Made by a program: the position numbers and the translations under genes. From positions 620,001-684,000 of the forward strand of contig NZ_CP011801.1 in assembly GCF_001273775.1 (NCBI RefSeq): 64,000 bases of DNA, written 5' to 3'. Positions 1 to 7,959 of the stretch are shown here, piece after piece. Positions within the stretch are counted from its first letter, which is position 1, and every line of letters begins with the position of its first letter. This stretch comes from Nitrospira moscoviensis. GTDB taxonomy: Bacteria > Nitrospirota > Nitrospiria > Nitrospirales > Nitrospiraceae. The notes beneath the pieces were generated by a model. That model did not search any database. It had not been told where the DNA came from and worked only from the letters and a program-made list of their open reading frames with translations.

Positions 1-1026
1 AGAGAGCGTCAGATGTGTGAGGCGCACCCGCCGACGGAAGCATCGGAAGAACAGGCGCGTCAGCACCGGCTCGAGGTCGGCTTCCCAGCAGGTGCTGTGC
101 GGCAACGTCTGCTGCGCCGCCTCCTCGACATGGTCGCTGTGCCGGATCGTCAATACCAGGTGCCGGCAGACCCGCCGTTGTTGCCGCAGCGCCGTACAGA
201 GGCGCTCCAGCAAACCATAAAGCCGGCCCAGCACGAATCGATCGTCCACTTCGTCGGGGTCCAACGTGAGCGACTGCGCTAACGATGGCTGCGCAACCGA
301 GGAACGGACCGGCGAGGGATCGACGCCCAAAGCCCAGTCGTGCAAGAGGCGGGCGGGAGCGCCGAGGGCGGTTTCGAGCTGCGCCGGCGGGACGGAGGCG
401 ATCGCGCCGATCGTGCGGAGGTTCAAATCCTCCAGCCGCTGCCACATCTGCGACAGGTGGGTGCGGCGGAGGCCGGGAAGCCACAGGGCCGGCAAAGGGG
501 CGAGAAACGGCTGTTCAGAACCGGGATGGATCGATAGGACTTGCGGCGGCTTGGTGAGCGTCGTCGCCGCGAGCTGCGCCACCAGCTTGTTGCCGGCTAA
601 TCCGATCACGCTGGACCAACCCTGTTTCTGGGTCAGCTTCCGGCCGATACGGGCCGCCGTGTCGATGCAGGGGCCGAAGAGCTTCGTCATGCCGGTGAGG
701 TCCAGAAAGAGCGAGCCGAGCCTGATCGATTCCCAGGCCGGCGCAAACGGGCGGATGTGTTGCTCCAACTCGCCATGCGCCTCCTGCATCCGTGACAAGT
801 CCGGAGGAATGACCCGCAGGCCGGGACAGAGCAGGCGTGCCGCCTCTACGGACATGCCCGGTTGGAGGCCTTCCCGGAAGGCTTCATCGGAGATCTCCCG
901 GATCACTGCGCGCGGCGTATGGACTGGCGCCACAGCCACCGGTCTGTTCCGCAACGATGCGTCGCCAGCGCGGGCCAGCGCGACACCGAACGAGGGAATG
1001 TGCAAGCAGACGATCTGTCGGTCCAT
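1..1026 (-). CDS. ImuB-like Y-family DNA polymerase, catalytically degenerate, 3' end off window
   Basis: Reading leftwards from the ATG at 1026 there is one open frame of 342 codons with no stop before the window edge, so the C-terminus is missing. The protein starts MDRQIVCLHIPSF and carries the palm/fingers layout of Y-family polymerases, including FLDLTGMTKLFG at about residues 107-118. The acidic residues expected near the N-terminus (DMDAFF in DinB) and the SIDE-type pair before FLD are absent. That is the ImuB condition: a protein that recruits other factors to damage sites instead of polymerising. A helix-hairpin-helix-like thumb follows (GLRRTHLSQMWQRLEDLNLRTIG region). ImuA and DnaE2 partners are not visible here. 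Family assignment is good; the exact role in mutagenesis is inferred. Confidence 0.8.
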   Translation of the reverse strand, partial: MDRQIVCLHIPSFGVALARAGDASLRNRPVAVAPVHTPRAVIREISDEAFREGLQPGMSVEAARLLCPGLRVIPPDLSRMQEAHGELEQHIRPFAPAWESIRLGSLFLDLTGMTKLFGPCIDTAARIGRKLTQKQGWSSVIGLAGNKLVAQLAATTLTKPPQVLSIHPGSEQPFLAPLPALWLPGLRRTHLSQMWQRLEDLNLRTIGAIASVPPAQLETALGAPARLLHDWALGVDPSPVRSSVAQPSLAQSLTLDPDEVDDRFVLGRLYGLLERLCTALRQQRRVCRHLVLTIRHSDHVEEAAQQTLPHSTCWEADLEPVLTRLFFRCFRRRVRLTHLTLS

Positions 1027-1043
1027 CAGTCATGCTCGTAGCC

Positions 1044-1073
1044 AATGGTTACAAATGAAAATGACCATGTCAA
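1044..1073 (-). promoter_or_regulatory. Weak promoter and small inverted repeat before ImuB-like gene
   Basis: On the minus strand a perfect TTGACA (1073-1068) lies about 40 nt upstream of the start at 1026. No convincing -10 follows (TAACCA after 16 nt). The stretch is flanked by ATGGT...ACCAT (1045-1068), a possible operator. No LexA box was recognised, although this family is usually damage-inducible. Confidence 0.25.
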
Positions 1074-1203
1074 TGGCGGGAAAGCCCTTACGAGTGGCGC
1101 AAAATATGATTGAACCGGGAAAGGACGCTCTTTATTCTTCATCAATGAGAGTGACCCTTACGATGGTGCAGGGTGCGTTCCACACCAACCAGGAGCGGGA
1201 GTC

Positions 1204-1494
1204 ATGCGGAGACCGAAACTCAGCACCCTATCCAAGTCATTCGATGCGTTGTTGGCGGAAAAACGATCGCTGACGGAGAAGGAGCAGAGCTTGATCGTGC
1301 GGCTGAACAAGGTGCTTTCGCAGCTCGGCTATCGCGTGGAACGAAACACGCCGGCGCGGGCCGCCGCCTCCCGGAGACCGCGGCGGCGGGTGGATTCGCA
1401 CGGCCAGCGCGTCGCGCTGAAATCGGCCGGTCATTCCAATGCGAACCAGGGCCCCCAGCGCCGCGGTCGTCCGCCGCTCAGAACAGTGGCTTGA
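1204..1494 (+). CDS. Small basic protein of unknown function
   Basis: This 96-aa protein begins at an ATG preceded by AGGAGCGGGAGTC, a good ribosome binding site. The first 45 residues look alpha-helical (LSKSFDALLAEKRSLTEKEQ). The rest is rich in Arg, Ala and Pro, with clusters such as RRPRRRV, as in nucleic-acid-binding tails. I do not recognise a family. It stands alone between the divergent ImuB-like gene and the rpsF operon. Its reality rests on the ribosome binding site and the lack of any competing gene on the opposite strand. Confidence 0.6.
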   Translation: MRRPKLSTLSKSFDALLAEKRSLTEKEQSLIVRLNKVLSQLGYRVERNTPARAAASRRPRRRVDSHGQRVALKSAGHSNANQGPQRRGRPPLRTVA

Positions 1495-1530
1495 CCATTC
1501 GGCGCGAAGGACTTCTCGCCTCCGCCGCGA

Positions 1531-1558
1531 TTGACAGGGTGAGAAATCCTGTGATACC
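1531..1558 (+). promoter_or_regulatory. Promoter of rpsF operon
   Basis: TTGACA (1531-1536), 16 nt, then GATACC (1553-1558). The -35 is perfect and the -10 weak (3 of 6). It predicts a leader of roughly 75 nt before rpsF. Confidence 0.45.
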
Positions 1559-1572
1559 GTCCACCGTTCGTT

Positions 1573-1618
1573 GCGCCTGATGAGGCGCCCTACACCTCGC
1601 TCCCGACCGGTTCGGGGG
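1573..1618 (+). promoter_or_regulatory. Structured rpsF leader, candidate S6:S18 autoregulatory site
   Basis: Two hairpins sit in the leader: GCGCCT-GATG-AGGCGC (1573-1588) and CCCGA-CCGGT-TCGGG (1602-1616). The second exposes CCG and GGT. Many bacteria carry a leader before rpsF-rpsR that binds the S6:S18 dimer through a CCG element. The match here is by general shape only, so this is a candidate. Confidence 0.3.
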
Positions 1619-1641
1619 CCTTTGTCCAGGAGGATCGCTGC

Positions 1642-1989
1642 ATGGAGCTCTACGAGTCTCTGTTTATTATTCGTCCGTCCGTCTCCGACGAGGAGACCGC
1701 CGCGCTCATCGAAAAAATGAAAGGCGTGGCCGACAAGACGGGCGCGCAGTTCATCAAGTCCGAAAACTGGGGCCGCAAAAAACTCGCGTATGAAGTGAGG
1801 CGGGAACGGAAAGGCACTTACGCGTATTTCTATTTCCGGGCGCCCAACAACACCGTCGGCGAATTGGAGCGAGCGTACCGTCTGGAAGACAACATCATCA
1901 AGTTCCTGACGATCCATCTCGAAAAGGAACTGGTGCCGCGACGGCCGGCGGAAGCCTCGGCGCAGGAGGCGGACGGTGGCCGGGTTTAA
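1642..1989 (+). CDS. rpsF: 30S ribosomal protein S6
   Basis: A 115-aa protein of the S6 family, which binds the central domain of 16S rRNA together with S18. It starts MELYESLFIIRPSVSDEE and contains the typical ENWGRKKLAYEVRRERKGTY segment (about residues 41-60). The start follows a strong AGGAGG at 1629-1634. The acidic, Ala-rich tail (residues 100-115) is usual. The last 14 nt overlap the start of ssb, so the two are probably translationally coupled. It is first in an rpsF-ssb-rpsR operon. Confidence 0.97.
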   Translation: MELYESLFIIRPSVSDEETAALIEKMKGVADKTGAQFIKSENWGRKKLAYEVRRERKGTYAYFYFRAPNNTVGELERAYRLEDNIIKFLTIHLEKELVPRRPAEASAQEADGGRV

Positions 1990-2386
1990 CAAAGTCATCC
2001 TCATCGGCAATCTCACCCGCAATCCCGAACTGCGGTACACGCCCAGCGGCACGCCGGTGGCGAGCTTCGGCCTGGCGGTGAGCCGGCGGTTCAAGCAGGG
2101 GGATGAGCTGAAGGAAGAGGTCTGCTTCGTCGACATCGTGGTGTTCGGCAAGCAGGCCGAGCACTGCGGGCAATATTTGAGTAAAGGGAACGGGGCGATC
2201 ATCGAAGGCCGGCTGCAGCAGCGCCGGTGGGAGACGGAAGACGGACAGAAGCGCAGCAAACACGAAGTCGTGGCGCAGACGGTGACGTTCATGCCGAAAC
2301 GCCAGGAGGGGGGCGGCGGCGCCGTCGGCGCGGGGGACGCGCCGATTCCCGAGGAGCCCACGTATGAGTATGAGGACCATGGCTAG
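1976..2386 (+). CDS. ssb: Single-stranded DNA-binding protein
   Basis: A 136-aa SSB with an N-terminal OB fold: FNKVILIGNLTRNPELRYTP (residues 4-23), then the VASFGLAVSRRF strand and a long basic hairpin. SSB coats single-stranded DNA in replication, recombination and repair. The GTG at 1976 is inside the end of rpsF; no later start preserves the conserved first strand. The C-terminal tail is short, acidic and ends EYEDHG, unlike the common DDDIPF tip. Partner binding through that tip may therefore be altered or carried by another SSB. Confidence 0.93.
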   Translation: MAGFNKVILIGNLTRNPELRYTPSGTPVASFGLAVSRRFKQGDELKEEVCFVDIVVFGKQAEHCGQYLSKGNGAIIEGRLQQRRWETEDGQKRSKHEVVAQTVTFMPKRQEGGGGAVGAGDAPIPEEPTYEYEDHG

Positions 2387-2407
2387 CGCGACAGCAAGGA
2401 GGCAGTG

Positions 2408-2650
2408 ATGGAACGAGGAGAAGGCGGTGGCGGACGGTTGTTTCAGCGCAGACGTCCCTGCCGGTTTTGCCTGGACAAGGTGCCGATCGATTTCAAGGAC
2501 GCCGGATTGCTCCGGAACTTTCTGACGGAGCGGGGCCGGATCGTTCCGCGCCGGATCTCGGGAAACTGCATGGGCCATCAACGCGAGCTGACGGTGGCGA
2601 TCAAGCGGGCGCGGCACATCGCCTTGATCAGCTTCGCCGAAGAACGATAA
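2408..2650 (+). CDS. rpsR: 30S ribosomal protein S18
   Basis: An 80-aa S18 with a Cys pair near the N-terminus (CRFC, about residues 18-21) and the conserved [31 protein letters not shown] core. It pairs with S6 on the small-subunit platform. ATG 2408 is chosen because AAGGAGG (2396-2402) sits 5 nt upstream; an in-frame GTG one codon earlier would be too close. The rplI gene, which usually follows in rpsF-rpsR operons, is not here; yceD comes next. Confidence 0.96.
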   Translation: MERGEGGGGRLFQRRRPCRFCLDKVPIDFKDAGLLRNFLTERGRIVPRRISGNCMGHQRELTVAIKRARHIALISFAEER

Positions 2651-2714
2651 CGGCGTGGCGGGCAATCGGGATATGTACATGATGTGGGGCAGCGGCGACA
2701 GCCTGGAGACGACC

Positions 2715-3293
2715 ATGGACCTGCTCACACCAAAGATTGCCGACATCACCGCCGAAGGGCTGTCCTTGTCAGGGGATGTGACGGCGGAAGAGCTGGGGCT
2801 CAGCGAGACCGATGCGGTCGTACAGGGACCGCTGGCCGTGGGGCTCGACCTTCGGAACGTGGAAGGCACCGTCTGCGTAACCGGCGTGGTGGAAGGCACG
2901 GCGGTCCGGCAGTGCGTCCGGTGTCTGCAGGAGTTCGAGGAGCCGATCGCCTTTTCTGTGCGCGTGGCCTATGAGCGCGAGGCGAAGCAGGCGCCGGCCG
3001 TGCCCAAGCGCGAGGATCACCGGAAGAAACAAGTCCCGCCAGCCGTCGATGCGGAGGCGGACGAGCGGAACGACGACACCTATTACTATGCCGGCGACCA
3101 TCTCGATTTGGCGCCGATGGTCCGTGAGCAGATCATCCTGGCGGCGCCGATGCATCCTCTTTGCCGGCAGGAATGCCGGGGGCTGTGCCCGCGCTGCGGC
3201 AAGGACTTGAACGAAGGGTCGTGCCGGTGTCCCGCTGAATCGAGAGGCGGTCCATTTGACGTGCTGCGCACGCTCAGACCGAAGGCAGACTGA
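2715..3293 (+). CDS. yceD: YceD/DUF177 family protein (23S rRNA accumulation)
   Basis: About 192 aa from ATG 2715, start MDLLTPKIADITAEGLSLSG. The frame is open to a GTG at 2655, but homologues begin near this point and GGAG lies just upstream. The family is needed for 23S rRNA accumulation and is normally co-transcribed with rpmF, as here. It holds the usual central pair CVRC. The C-terminal Cys cluster (CRQECRGLCPRCGKDLNEGSC) suggests a bound zinc. A charged, Lys/Asp-rich insertion separates the two halves. Function is inferred from family and neighbour. Confidence 0.88.
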   Translation: MDLLTPKIADITAEGLSLSGDVTAEELGLSETDAVVQGPLAVGLDLRNVEGTVCVTGVVEGTAVRQCVRCLQEFEEPIAFSVRVAYEREAKQAPAVPKREDHRKKQVPPAVDAEADERNDDTYYYAGDHLDLAPMVREQIILAAPMHPLCRQECRGLCPRCGKDLNEGSCRCPAESRGGPFDVLRTLRPKAD

Positions 3294-3338
3294 GCGGGGT
3301 TTCCGTGAACGCAGTGGCTGAACCAGAGAAGGAGTGCC

Positions 3339-3524
3339 ATGCCAAATCCGAAACATAAACATTCCCGCGCCCGGCGCGATAAGCGACGCACACAGAAGCT
3401 GCGCATGACGCCGCCGGGCATGTCCGTGTGCCCGCAGTGTCACGAGCTGAAGCTGCCCCACTATACCTGCCTGAACTGCGGGACGTACAAGGGCAAGGCG
3501 GTCATTCAGGTCGAAGAGTCCTAA
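3339..3524 (+). CDS. rpmF: 50S ribosomal protein L32
   Basis: A 61-aa L32 starting MPNPKHKHSRARRDKRRTQK. It has a zinc-ribbon made of CPQC and CLNC (about residues 29-32 and 45-48), so this is the zinc-containing C+ form. GAAGGAG precedes the ATG by 6 nt. yceD-rpmF-plsX-fab is a widely conserved order that links ribosome and membrane-lipid synthesis. Confidence 0.97.
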   Translation: MPNPKHKHSRARRDKRRTQKLRMTPPGMSVCPQCHELKLPHYTCLNCGTYKGKAVIQVEES

Positions 3525-3589
3525 GCCGTATGGCGTGCCGTCGCATCGTCGCATGCGCCGATGCCGGTCCGTCCGAGGCACACTACGAG

Positions 3590-3610
3590 CGGCGCCGTCT
3601 GCAGGCGCCG
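3590..3610 (+). terminator. GC-rich hairpin after rpmF
   Basis: CGGCGCC (3590-3596) pairs with GGCGCCG (3604-3610) around a 7-nt loop and is followed by GTTCTCGTTT. It separates rpmF from a likely plsX promoter. The T-tract is poor, so it may attenuate instead of fully stopping transcription. Confidence 0.4.
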
Positions 3611-3631
3611 GTTCTCGTTTCCCGGCATCCG

Positions 3632-3660
3632 TTGTGAAAATGGGTCCACTGCGCTAAGCT
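3632..3660 (+). promoter_or_regulatory. Promoter of plsX-fab cluster
   Basis: TTGTGA (3632-3637), 17-nt spacer, TAAGCT (3655-3660). Each box matches the sigma-70 consensus at 4 of 6 positions. It lies just after the rpmF hairpin. Confidence 0.45.
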
Positions 3661-3726
3661 CTCGCCACGTTCGATCGGACCCCAGGTGCCACCCGTGTTC
3701 CATCGCCATCCGTGAGTACGCCGCGC

Positions 3727-4746
3727 ATGAAGATCGCGCTCGATGCGGTCGGAGGAGACCATGGTCCCGCCCCCTGTATCGAGGGGGCGCTCCAGGCGGC
3801 CAAAGAGCTCGACGTCGAGGTGATCCTGGTCGGCGACGAGACACTCCTGACGCAGGAGTGCGCCCGCCTGGGATGCCGCGACCCGCGCCTGTCCATCCGC
3901 CATGCCGCGCAGGTCGTCGAAATGCACGAATCGCCGGCCGCGGTCGCCAGAAAGAAACGCGATTCCTCGATTTGGATCGCCACCGAGTTGGTGAAAGGCG
4001 GCGAAGCCCAGGCCGTCGTGAGCCCCGGCAACACGGGCGCCAGCATGGTGGCGTCGTTTTTCGTGCTCGGGCTGACGAAGGGTGTGGAGCGGCCGGCCAT
4101 CGCCACGAGCCTGCCGACTCTGACCGGCGAAGCCATCATGCTCGACGTGGGCGCCAACGTGGACTGCACCGCCCAGCACCTGGAACAGTTCGCCCTCATG
4201 GGCAACGAATACGGGAAACATCTGTTCAAGAAATCGCATCCCCGCATCGGGCTCTTAAGCATCGGCGAAGAAGACAGCAAGGGCAACGAAGTCACCAAGG
4301 ACGCTTTCAAACGGCTCAAAGCGAGCCCGCTCAACTTCATCGGCAACGTCGAGGGACGGGACGTCTACAGCGGGAGCGCCGACGTGGTCGTGTGCGACGG
4401 ATTTATCGGCAACGTCGCGCTCAAGATTTCCGAAGGTGTCGCGGAGACGATCAAGAAACTCCTGCTCAGGGAAATTTCCGGGTCGTTTCTCGGACGATTG
4501 GCCTATCCCTTGATCGCGGCACCGCTGATGAACTTGAAGCGCAGGATCGATTACGCCGAGTTCGGCGGCGCGCCGCTGCTCGGGGTCAACGGCGTCACGA
4601 TCATCTGCCACGGCCGCTCGTCGGCGAAGGCCATCAAGAATGCCATCCGGCGCGCCAAAGGCATGGCGGAGGGGCGCGTGCACGAATTGATTCAGCGCGA
4701 TATCGAAGAGAGTCTGTCCCGCCCGCCGGGAGACATGGACGCATGA
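3727..4746 (+). CDS. plsX: Phosphate acyltransferase PlsX
   Basis: About 339 aa. PlsX converts acyl-ACP to acyl-phosphate, the donor for PlsY in phospholipid synthesis. The N-terminus MKIALDAVGGDHGP is the family signature, followed by SPGNTGASM and the LDVGANVDC segment. A GTG at 3712 would add five residues; ATG 3727 matches the family start. The stop overlaps the fabH start as ATGA (4743-4746), so translation of the two is coupled. Confidence 0.96.
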   Translation: MKIALDAVGGDHGPAPCIEGALQAAKELDVEVILVGDETLLTQECARLGCRDPRLSIRHAAQVVEMHESPAAVARKKRDSSIWIATELVKGGEAQAVVSPGNTGASMVASFFVLGLTKGVERPAIATSLPTLTGEAIMLDVGANVDCTAQHLEQFALMGNEYGKHLFKKSHPRIGLLSIGEEDSKGNEVTKDAFKRLKASPLNFIGNVEGRDVYSGSADVVVCDGFIGNVALKISEGVAETIKKLLLREISGSFLGRLAYPLIAAPLMNLKRRIDYAEFGGAPLLGVNGVTIICHGRSSAKAIKNAIRRAKGMAEGRVHELIQRDIEESLSRPPGDMDA

Positions 4747-5717
4747 GCGCGCGCATCACCGGCACCGGCTCATACGCTCCGGCGAAGGTCCTCCGCAATG
4801 CCGACCTCGAACGGATGGTCGCGACCTCCGACGAATGGATCCGAGAGCGGACCGGCATCCGCGAGCGCCGCATCGCCGCATCGGGAGAGGCCTGTTCCGA
4901 TCTGGCGGTGCAGGCCGGCCGGCGCGCCTTGGAAGCGGCGCGCCTCGCGGCGGCTGATCTCGACATGATTCTGCTGGCCACCTGCACCGGCGACTATCCC
5001 CTTCCCGCGACGGCTTGCTTGGTGCAGCATCAGCTCGGTGCCACGAAGGCCGCCGCCTGCGACCTGGGCGCGGCCTGCAGCGGGTTCGTGTACGCACTGT
5101 CGGTCGCCGACGCCTACGTCAAAACCGGCATGCGCCATGTGCTGGTGATCGGCGCCGAGGTCATGTCGGCCATGACGGATTGGACGGATCGCAACACGTG
5201 CGTGTTGTTCGGTGACGGGGCCGGAGCGGCCGTCGTCAGCGCGGCCGACGGGGAGGCGGGAATTCTCTCGACGCATCTTCGGTCGGACGGCAATCTGAGC
5301 GACCTGATCGCGGTGCCCGGCGGGGGCTCCCGCATGCCGCCGTCCGAAAAGGTGGTGGCCGAAAAGCTCCATTGCATCAAGATGAAGGGCAACGAAACCT
5401 TCAAGGTTGCCGTGCGGACGCTTGAGGACATCGCCCGGGAAACGTTGGAGGTGAACGGTCTCCGGGTGGAAGATCTGGACCTCTATGTCCCGCATCAGGC
5501 CAACGTGCGGATCCTGAAAGCGGTCGCCGAGCGCCTGGGCCTTCCGCTGGACAAAGTCATGCTGAACCTCGATCGCTACGGCAATACGTCGGCCGCCTCC
5601 ATTCCCATTGCCCTCGACGAGGCGGTGCGGTCGGGACGGATCAGAGAAGGATCGCTGGTCATGCTGGGGGCGTTCGGAGCGGGATTGACGTGGGCTTCGG
5701 CGCTCATCAGGTGGTAG
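4743..5717 (+). CDS. fabH: 3-oxoacyl-ACP synthase III (FabH)
   Basis: A 324-aa KAS III that condenses acetyl-CoA with malonyl-ACP to start fatty-acid synthesis. The triad is visible: Cys112 in DLGAACSGF, His in VPHQANVR, and Asn in RYGNTSAAS. The frame stays open far upstream through plsX, but the real start is the ATG at 4743, from which MSARITGTGSYAP aligns with the family. A second FabH-like enzyme is encoded at 55414. Confidence 0.96.
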   Translation: MSARITGTGSYAPAKVLRNADLERMVATSDEWIRERTGIRERRIAASGEACSDLAVQAGRRALEAARLAAADLDMILLATCTGDYPLPATACLVQHQLGATKAAACDLGAACSGFVYALSVADAYVKTGMRHVLVIGAEVMSAMTDWTDRNTCVLFGDGAGAAVVSAADGEAGILSTHLRSDGNLSDLIAVPGGGSRMPPSEKVVAEKLHCIKMKGNETFKVAVRTLEDIARETLEVNGLRVEDLDLYVPHQANVRILKAVAERLGLPLDKVMLNLDRYGNTSAASIPIALDEAVRSGRIREGSLVMLGAFGAGLTWASALIRW

Positions 5718-5730
5718 CTCGCGGCGCGTT

Positions 5731-5800
5731 CAGCCGTCAGCCGTCAGCCGACGAGCGGAATGTTCCTCCGATGGCAAAAGGCTGACGGCTGGCGGCTTTT
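5731..5800 (+). repeat. Word hairpin (GCTGACG family) after fabH
   Basis: The left arm (5732-5749) is built of CAGCCGT units. The right arm (5782-5799) is its complement with 17 of 18 positions matching. The loop is about 32 nt and the end is CTTTT. It can act as a terminator for plsX-fabH, just before the fabD promoter. The same words recur at 32433 and 37790. Confidence 0.7.
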
Positions 5801-5815
5801 CAAAACTTTTTCCCG

Positions 5816-5846
5816 TTGACATTGCACGGGATTTCTAAGATATCTA
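5816..5846 (+). promoter_or_regulatory. Promoter of fabD, probably giving a near-leaderless mRNA
   Basis: TTGACA (5816-5821) is followed by an AT-rich -10 region; the best boxes are GATATC (5839-5844) and TATCTA (5841-5846). Transcription would start within a few nt of the ATG at 5854, and no Shine-Dalgarno sequence is present. Confidence 0.5.
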
Positions 5847-5853
5847 ACCCCTT

Positions 5854-6804
5854 ATGACACCTGGAATCGGCTTCGTGTTTCCCGGTCAGGGCTCCCAGTC
5901 CGTGGGAATGGGTCAGGCGCTGTACGAGGGGCATCCGGAACTGAAACAGCTTTACGACGAAGCCTCCTCCGTGCTCGGCTACGACGTGGCGGCGCTCTGT
6001 TTCGAAGGGCCCGCGGAGCGATTGAACCTCACCGAATACACCCAGCCGGCGTTGCTGGTCAGCAGCATCGCGGCGCTGACGACGTTGGCGCCGGCGCACG
6101 TGAAGCCCGTCGCCGTCGCCGGACACAGTTTGGGCGAATATTCGGCCCTCGTGGCGGCCGGCGGGCTGGCGTTTCGCGACGCGGTCGGCCTGGTGCAGAA
6201 GCGCGGGCGCTACATGGCGGAGGCGGTGCCGCCGGGCACGGGGCTGGTGGCGGCGCTGTTGGGGCTCACGGCGGACATCGTGAAAGACGTCTGCCGGGAG
6301 GCTTCCGCGGACGGCATCGTCGCGGCGGCGAACTTCAATTCGCCCGGCCAGGTCGTGATCGCGGGTGAGAAGGCGGCGGTCGAACGGGCGATCGAGCTCG
6401 CCAAGAACAAAGGCTGTAAGAAAGCCATCCCGCTGCCGGTCAGCGTGCCGGTCCATACGCCTCTCATGCAGCAGGCGGCGGACCGGCTGGCGAAGGATCT
6501 GGCCGCGGTGCAATGGGGGGATTTGACGGCGCCCGTCGTCAATAATGCGGAGGCGAAACCCATCACCAAGGCGGCGGAGATCCCGCCATCCTTGGTCCGG
6601 CAACTGCCGTCGTCGGTGTTATGGGAAGAGACGGTGCATACGATGGGAAAGATGGGCGTCACCACTTTCGTCGAAATCGGTCCAGGCACGGTCCTCACCG
6701 GCCTGATCAAACGGATTCTTCCGGATGCCGCGTTGCTCAACGTGCATGATCCGAAGTCGTTGGAGGCAACGCTCGCCGTGTTAGACGTAAAACGTAACGC
6801 GTGA
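5854..6804 (+). CDS. fabD: Malonyl-CoA:ACP transacylase (FabD)
   Basis: A 316-aa transacylase that loads malonyl groups onto ACP. Motifs in order: FVFPGQGSQSVGMG (residues 7-20), active-site Ser92 in GHSLGEYSAL, and His in SVPVHTPLM near residue 200. The ATG lacks a ribosome binding site and lies close behind a promoter. The last residues (VKRNA) and the stop codon are written by an intergenic word repeat (ACGTAAAACGTAACGCGTGA), so the original C-terminus may have been changed by that repeat. Confidence 0.96.
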   Translation: MTPGIGFVFPGQGSQSVGMGQALYEGHPELKQLYDEASSVLGYDVAALCFEGPAERLNLTEYTQPALLVSSIAALTTLAPAHVKPVAVAGHSLGEYSALVAAGGLAFRDAVGLVQKRGRYMAEAVPPGTGLVAALLGLTADIVKDVCREASADGIVAAANFNSPGQVVIAGEKAAVERAIELAKNKGCKKAIPLPVSVPVHTPLMQQAADRLAKDLAAVQWGDLTAPVVNNAEAKPITKAAEIPPSLVRQLPSSVLWEETVHTMGKMGVTTFVEIGPGTVLTGLIKRILPDAALLNVHDPKSLEATLAVLDVKRNA

Positions 6805-6867
6805 AGCGTGTGAATGTGGATTCTTGGACCGGCCGTTCGCGTCACGCGTAACGGATTACGCATAACG
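6785..6867 (+). repeat. Word hairpin (ACGTGAAGCG family) between fabD and fabG
   Basis: CGTAACGCGTGA (6793-6804) pairs with TCACGCGTAACG (6842-6853) at 11 of 12 positions. Around this core lie further ACGTAA, GCGTGAA and ATTACGC words. The left arm contains the fabD stop codon. The same words form a single arm before queF at 20587-20620. Confidence 0.65.
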
Positions 6868-6880
6868 AGGGACACACTAC

Positions 6881-7624
6881 ATGTCATTACACGGTAAAGT
6901 CGCCATCGTCACCGGAGCGGCGCAGGGGATCGGGCGGGCGATCGCGGAAAGCCTGGCCCAGGCGGGCGCCGATGTGGCGGTGGCGGATCTCGATCCCGGC
7001 CGGTCCAGCGAGACGGTGAAGGCGATCGAGGCGCTGGGGCGGAACGCGTTGAACGTCAAAGTGAACGTCGCCGACGCGAACGACACCAAAGCCATGGTGG
7101 AGCAGGTGCTGAAGGCCTGGGGCAAGGTCGATATCCTGGTCAACAACGCGGGCATCACGCGCGACGGCTTGCTGCTGCGGATGAAGGAAGAAGATTGGAA
7201 TCTCGTGTTGCAAGTCAATCTCAACGGCACATTCAACTGCACCAAGGCCGCCTTGCAGCCGATGACGAAGCAGCGGTATGGTCGTATTGTGAACATTGCG
7301 TCGGTCGTCGGCGTCATGGGCAACGCGGGCCAAGCCAACTATGCGGCGTCCAAAGCGGCGGTGATCGGCTTTACCAAGACCGTGGGACGGGAGTATGCCA
7401 GCCGCAACATCACGGTGAACGCCGTCGCGCCGGGCTTCATCGACACGGCCATGACGCACGGGCTCTCAGCCGAGGTGAAAGAGACGTTGCAGAAACAGAT
7501 TCCCATGGGCCGGCTGGGCACGCCGGCGGATATCGCCGCCGCCGTGCGGTTTCTGGTGTCCGAGGACGCGGCCTATATCACGGGCCATGTGCTCCACGTG
7601 AACGGCGGCATGCTGATGGTGTAG
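6881..7624 (+). CDS. fabG: 3-oxoacyl-ACP reductase (FabG)
   Basis: A 247-aa short-chain dehydrogenase that reduces 3-oxoacyl-ACP with NADPH. It has the [12 protein letters not shown] nucleotide-binding motif (about residues 11-22), NNAGITRDG, the catalytic Ser in NIASVVG, and Tyr/Lys in NYAASKAA. The C-terminus [12 protein letters not shown] is typical. A purine-rich GAGG precedes the start. It is followed by acpP and fabF. Confidence 0.97.
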   Translation: MSLHGKVAIVTGAAQGIGRAIAESLAQAGADVAVADLDPGRSSETVKAIEALGRNALNVKVNVADANDTKAMVEQVLKAWGKVDILVNNAGITRDGLLLRMKEEDWNLVLQVNLNGTFNCTKAALQPMTKQRYGRIVNIASVVGVMGNAGQANYAASKAAVIGFTKTVGREYASRNITVNAVAPGFIDTAMTHGLSAEVKETLQKQIPMGRLGTPADIAAAVRFLVSEDAAYITGHVLHVNGGMLMV

Positions 7625-7710
7625 CAGGGCTACAGGAAACGAAGGGCTGTGGCAGATCCCCCTGTTACGGCGCGCAGGATATCCATGTGGGGAAGGAGGT
7701 AGGCAGATCG

Positions 7711-7944
7711 ATGGCAACAGTGGAAGAGCGGGTCAAGAAGATCATCGCCGAACAACTCGGTGTGGAAGAGGATGAGGTGACGCCCGAGGCCTCCTTCGTG
7801 GAAGACCTCGGCGCCGATTCGCTCGACACCGTCGAGTTGGTGATGGCGCTCGAAGAAGAATTCGAGATCGAGATTCCCGACGAGGATGCGGAAAAGATCC
7901 TCACGGTCGGGAAGGCCATGGACTACATCAAGGAAAAGTCTTAA
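7711..7944 (+). CDS. acpP: Acyl carrier protein
   Basis: A 77-aa acidic four-helix protein carrying acyl chains on 4'-phosphopantetheine. The attachment residue is Ser37 in [15 protein letters not shown]. The frame is open upstream through fabG, but the true ATG is at 7711, after a strong AAGGAGGT at 7693-7700. That strong site fits the large amounts of ACP cells need. It lies between fabG and fabF, the standard position. Confidence 0.98.
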   Translation: MATVEERVKKIIAEQLGVEEDEVTPEASFVEDLGADSLDTVELVMALEEEFEIEIPDEDAEKILTVGKAMDYIKEKS

Positions 7945-7959
7945 GCCCTCGGACTTCGC

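Noticed and set aside
266-1273. Long open frame on the plus strand (335 codons)
   Set aside because: It is antisense to the ImuB-like gene, has Cys/Arg/Ser-rich nonsense composition and no recognisable domain. The opposite strand encodes a clear protein family.
3561-4742. N-terminal extension of FabH by about 390 residues
   Set aside because: The frame is open through plsX, but the extension is Arg-rich out-of-frame plsX sequence; the ATGA overlap gives the true start.
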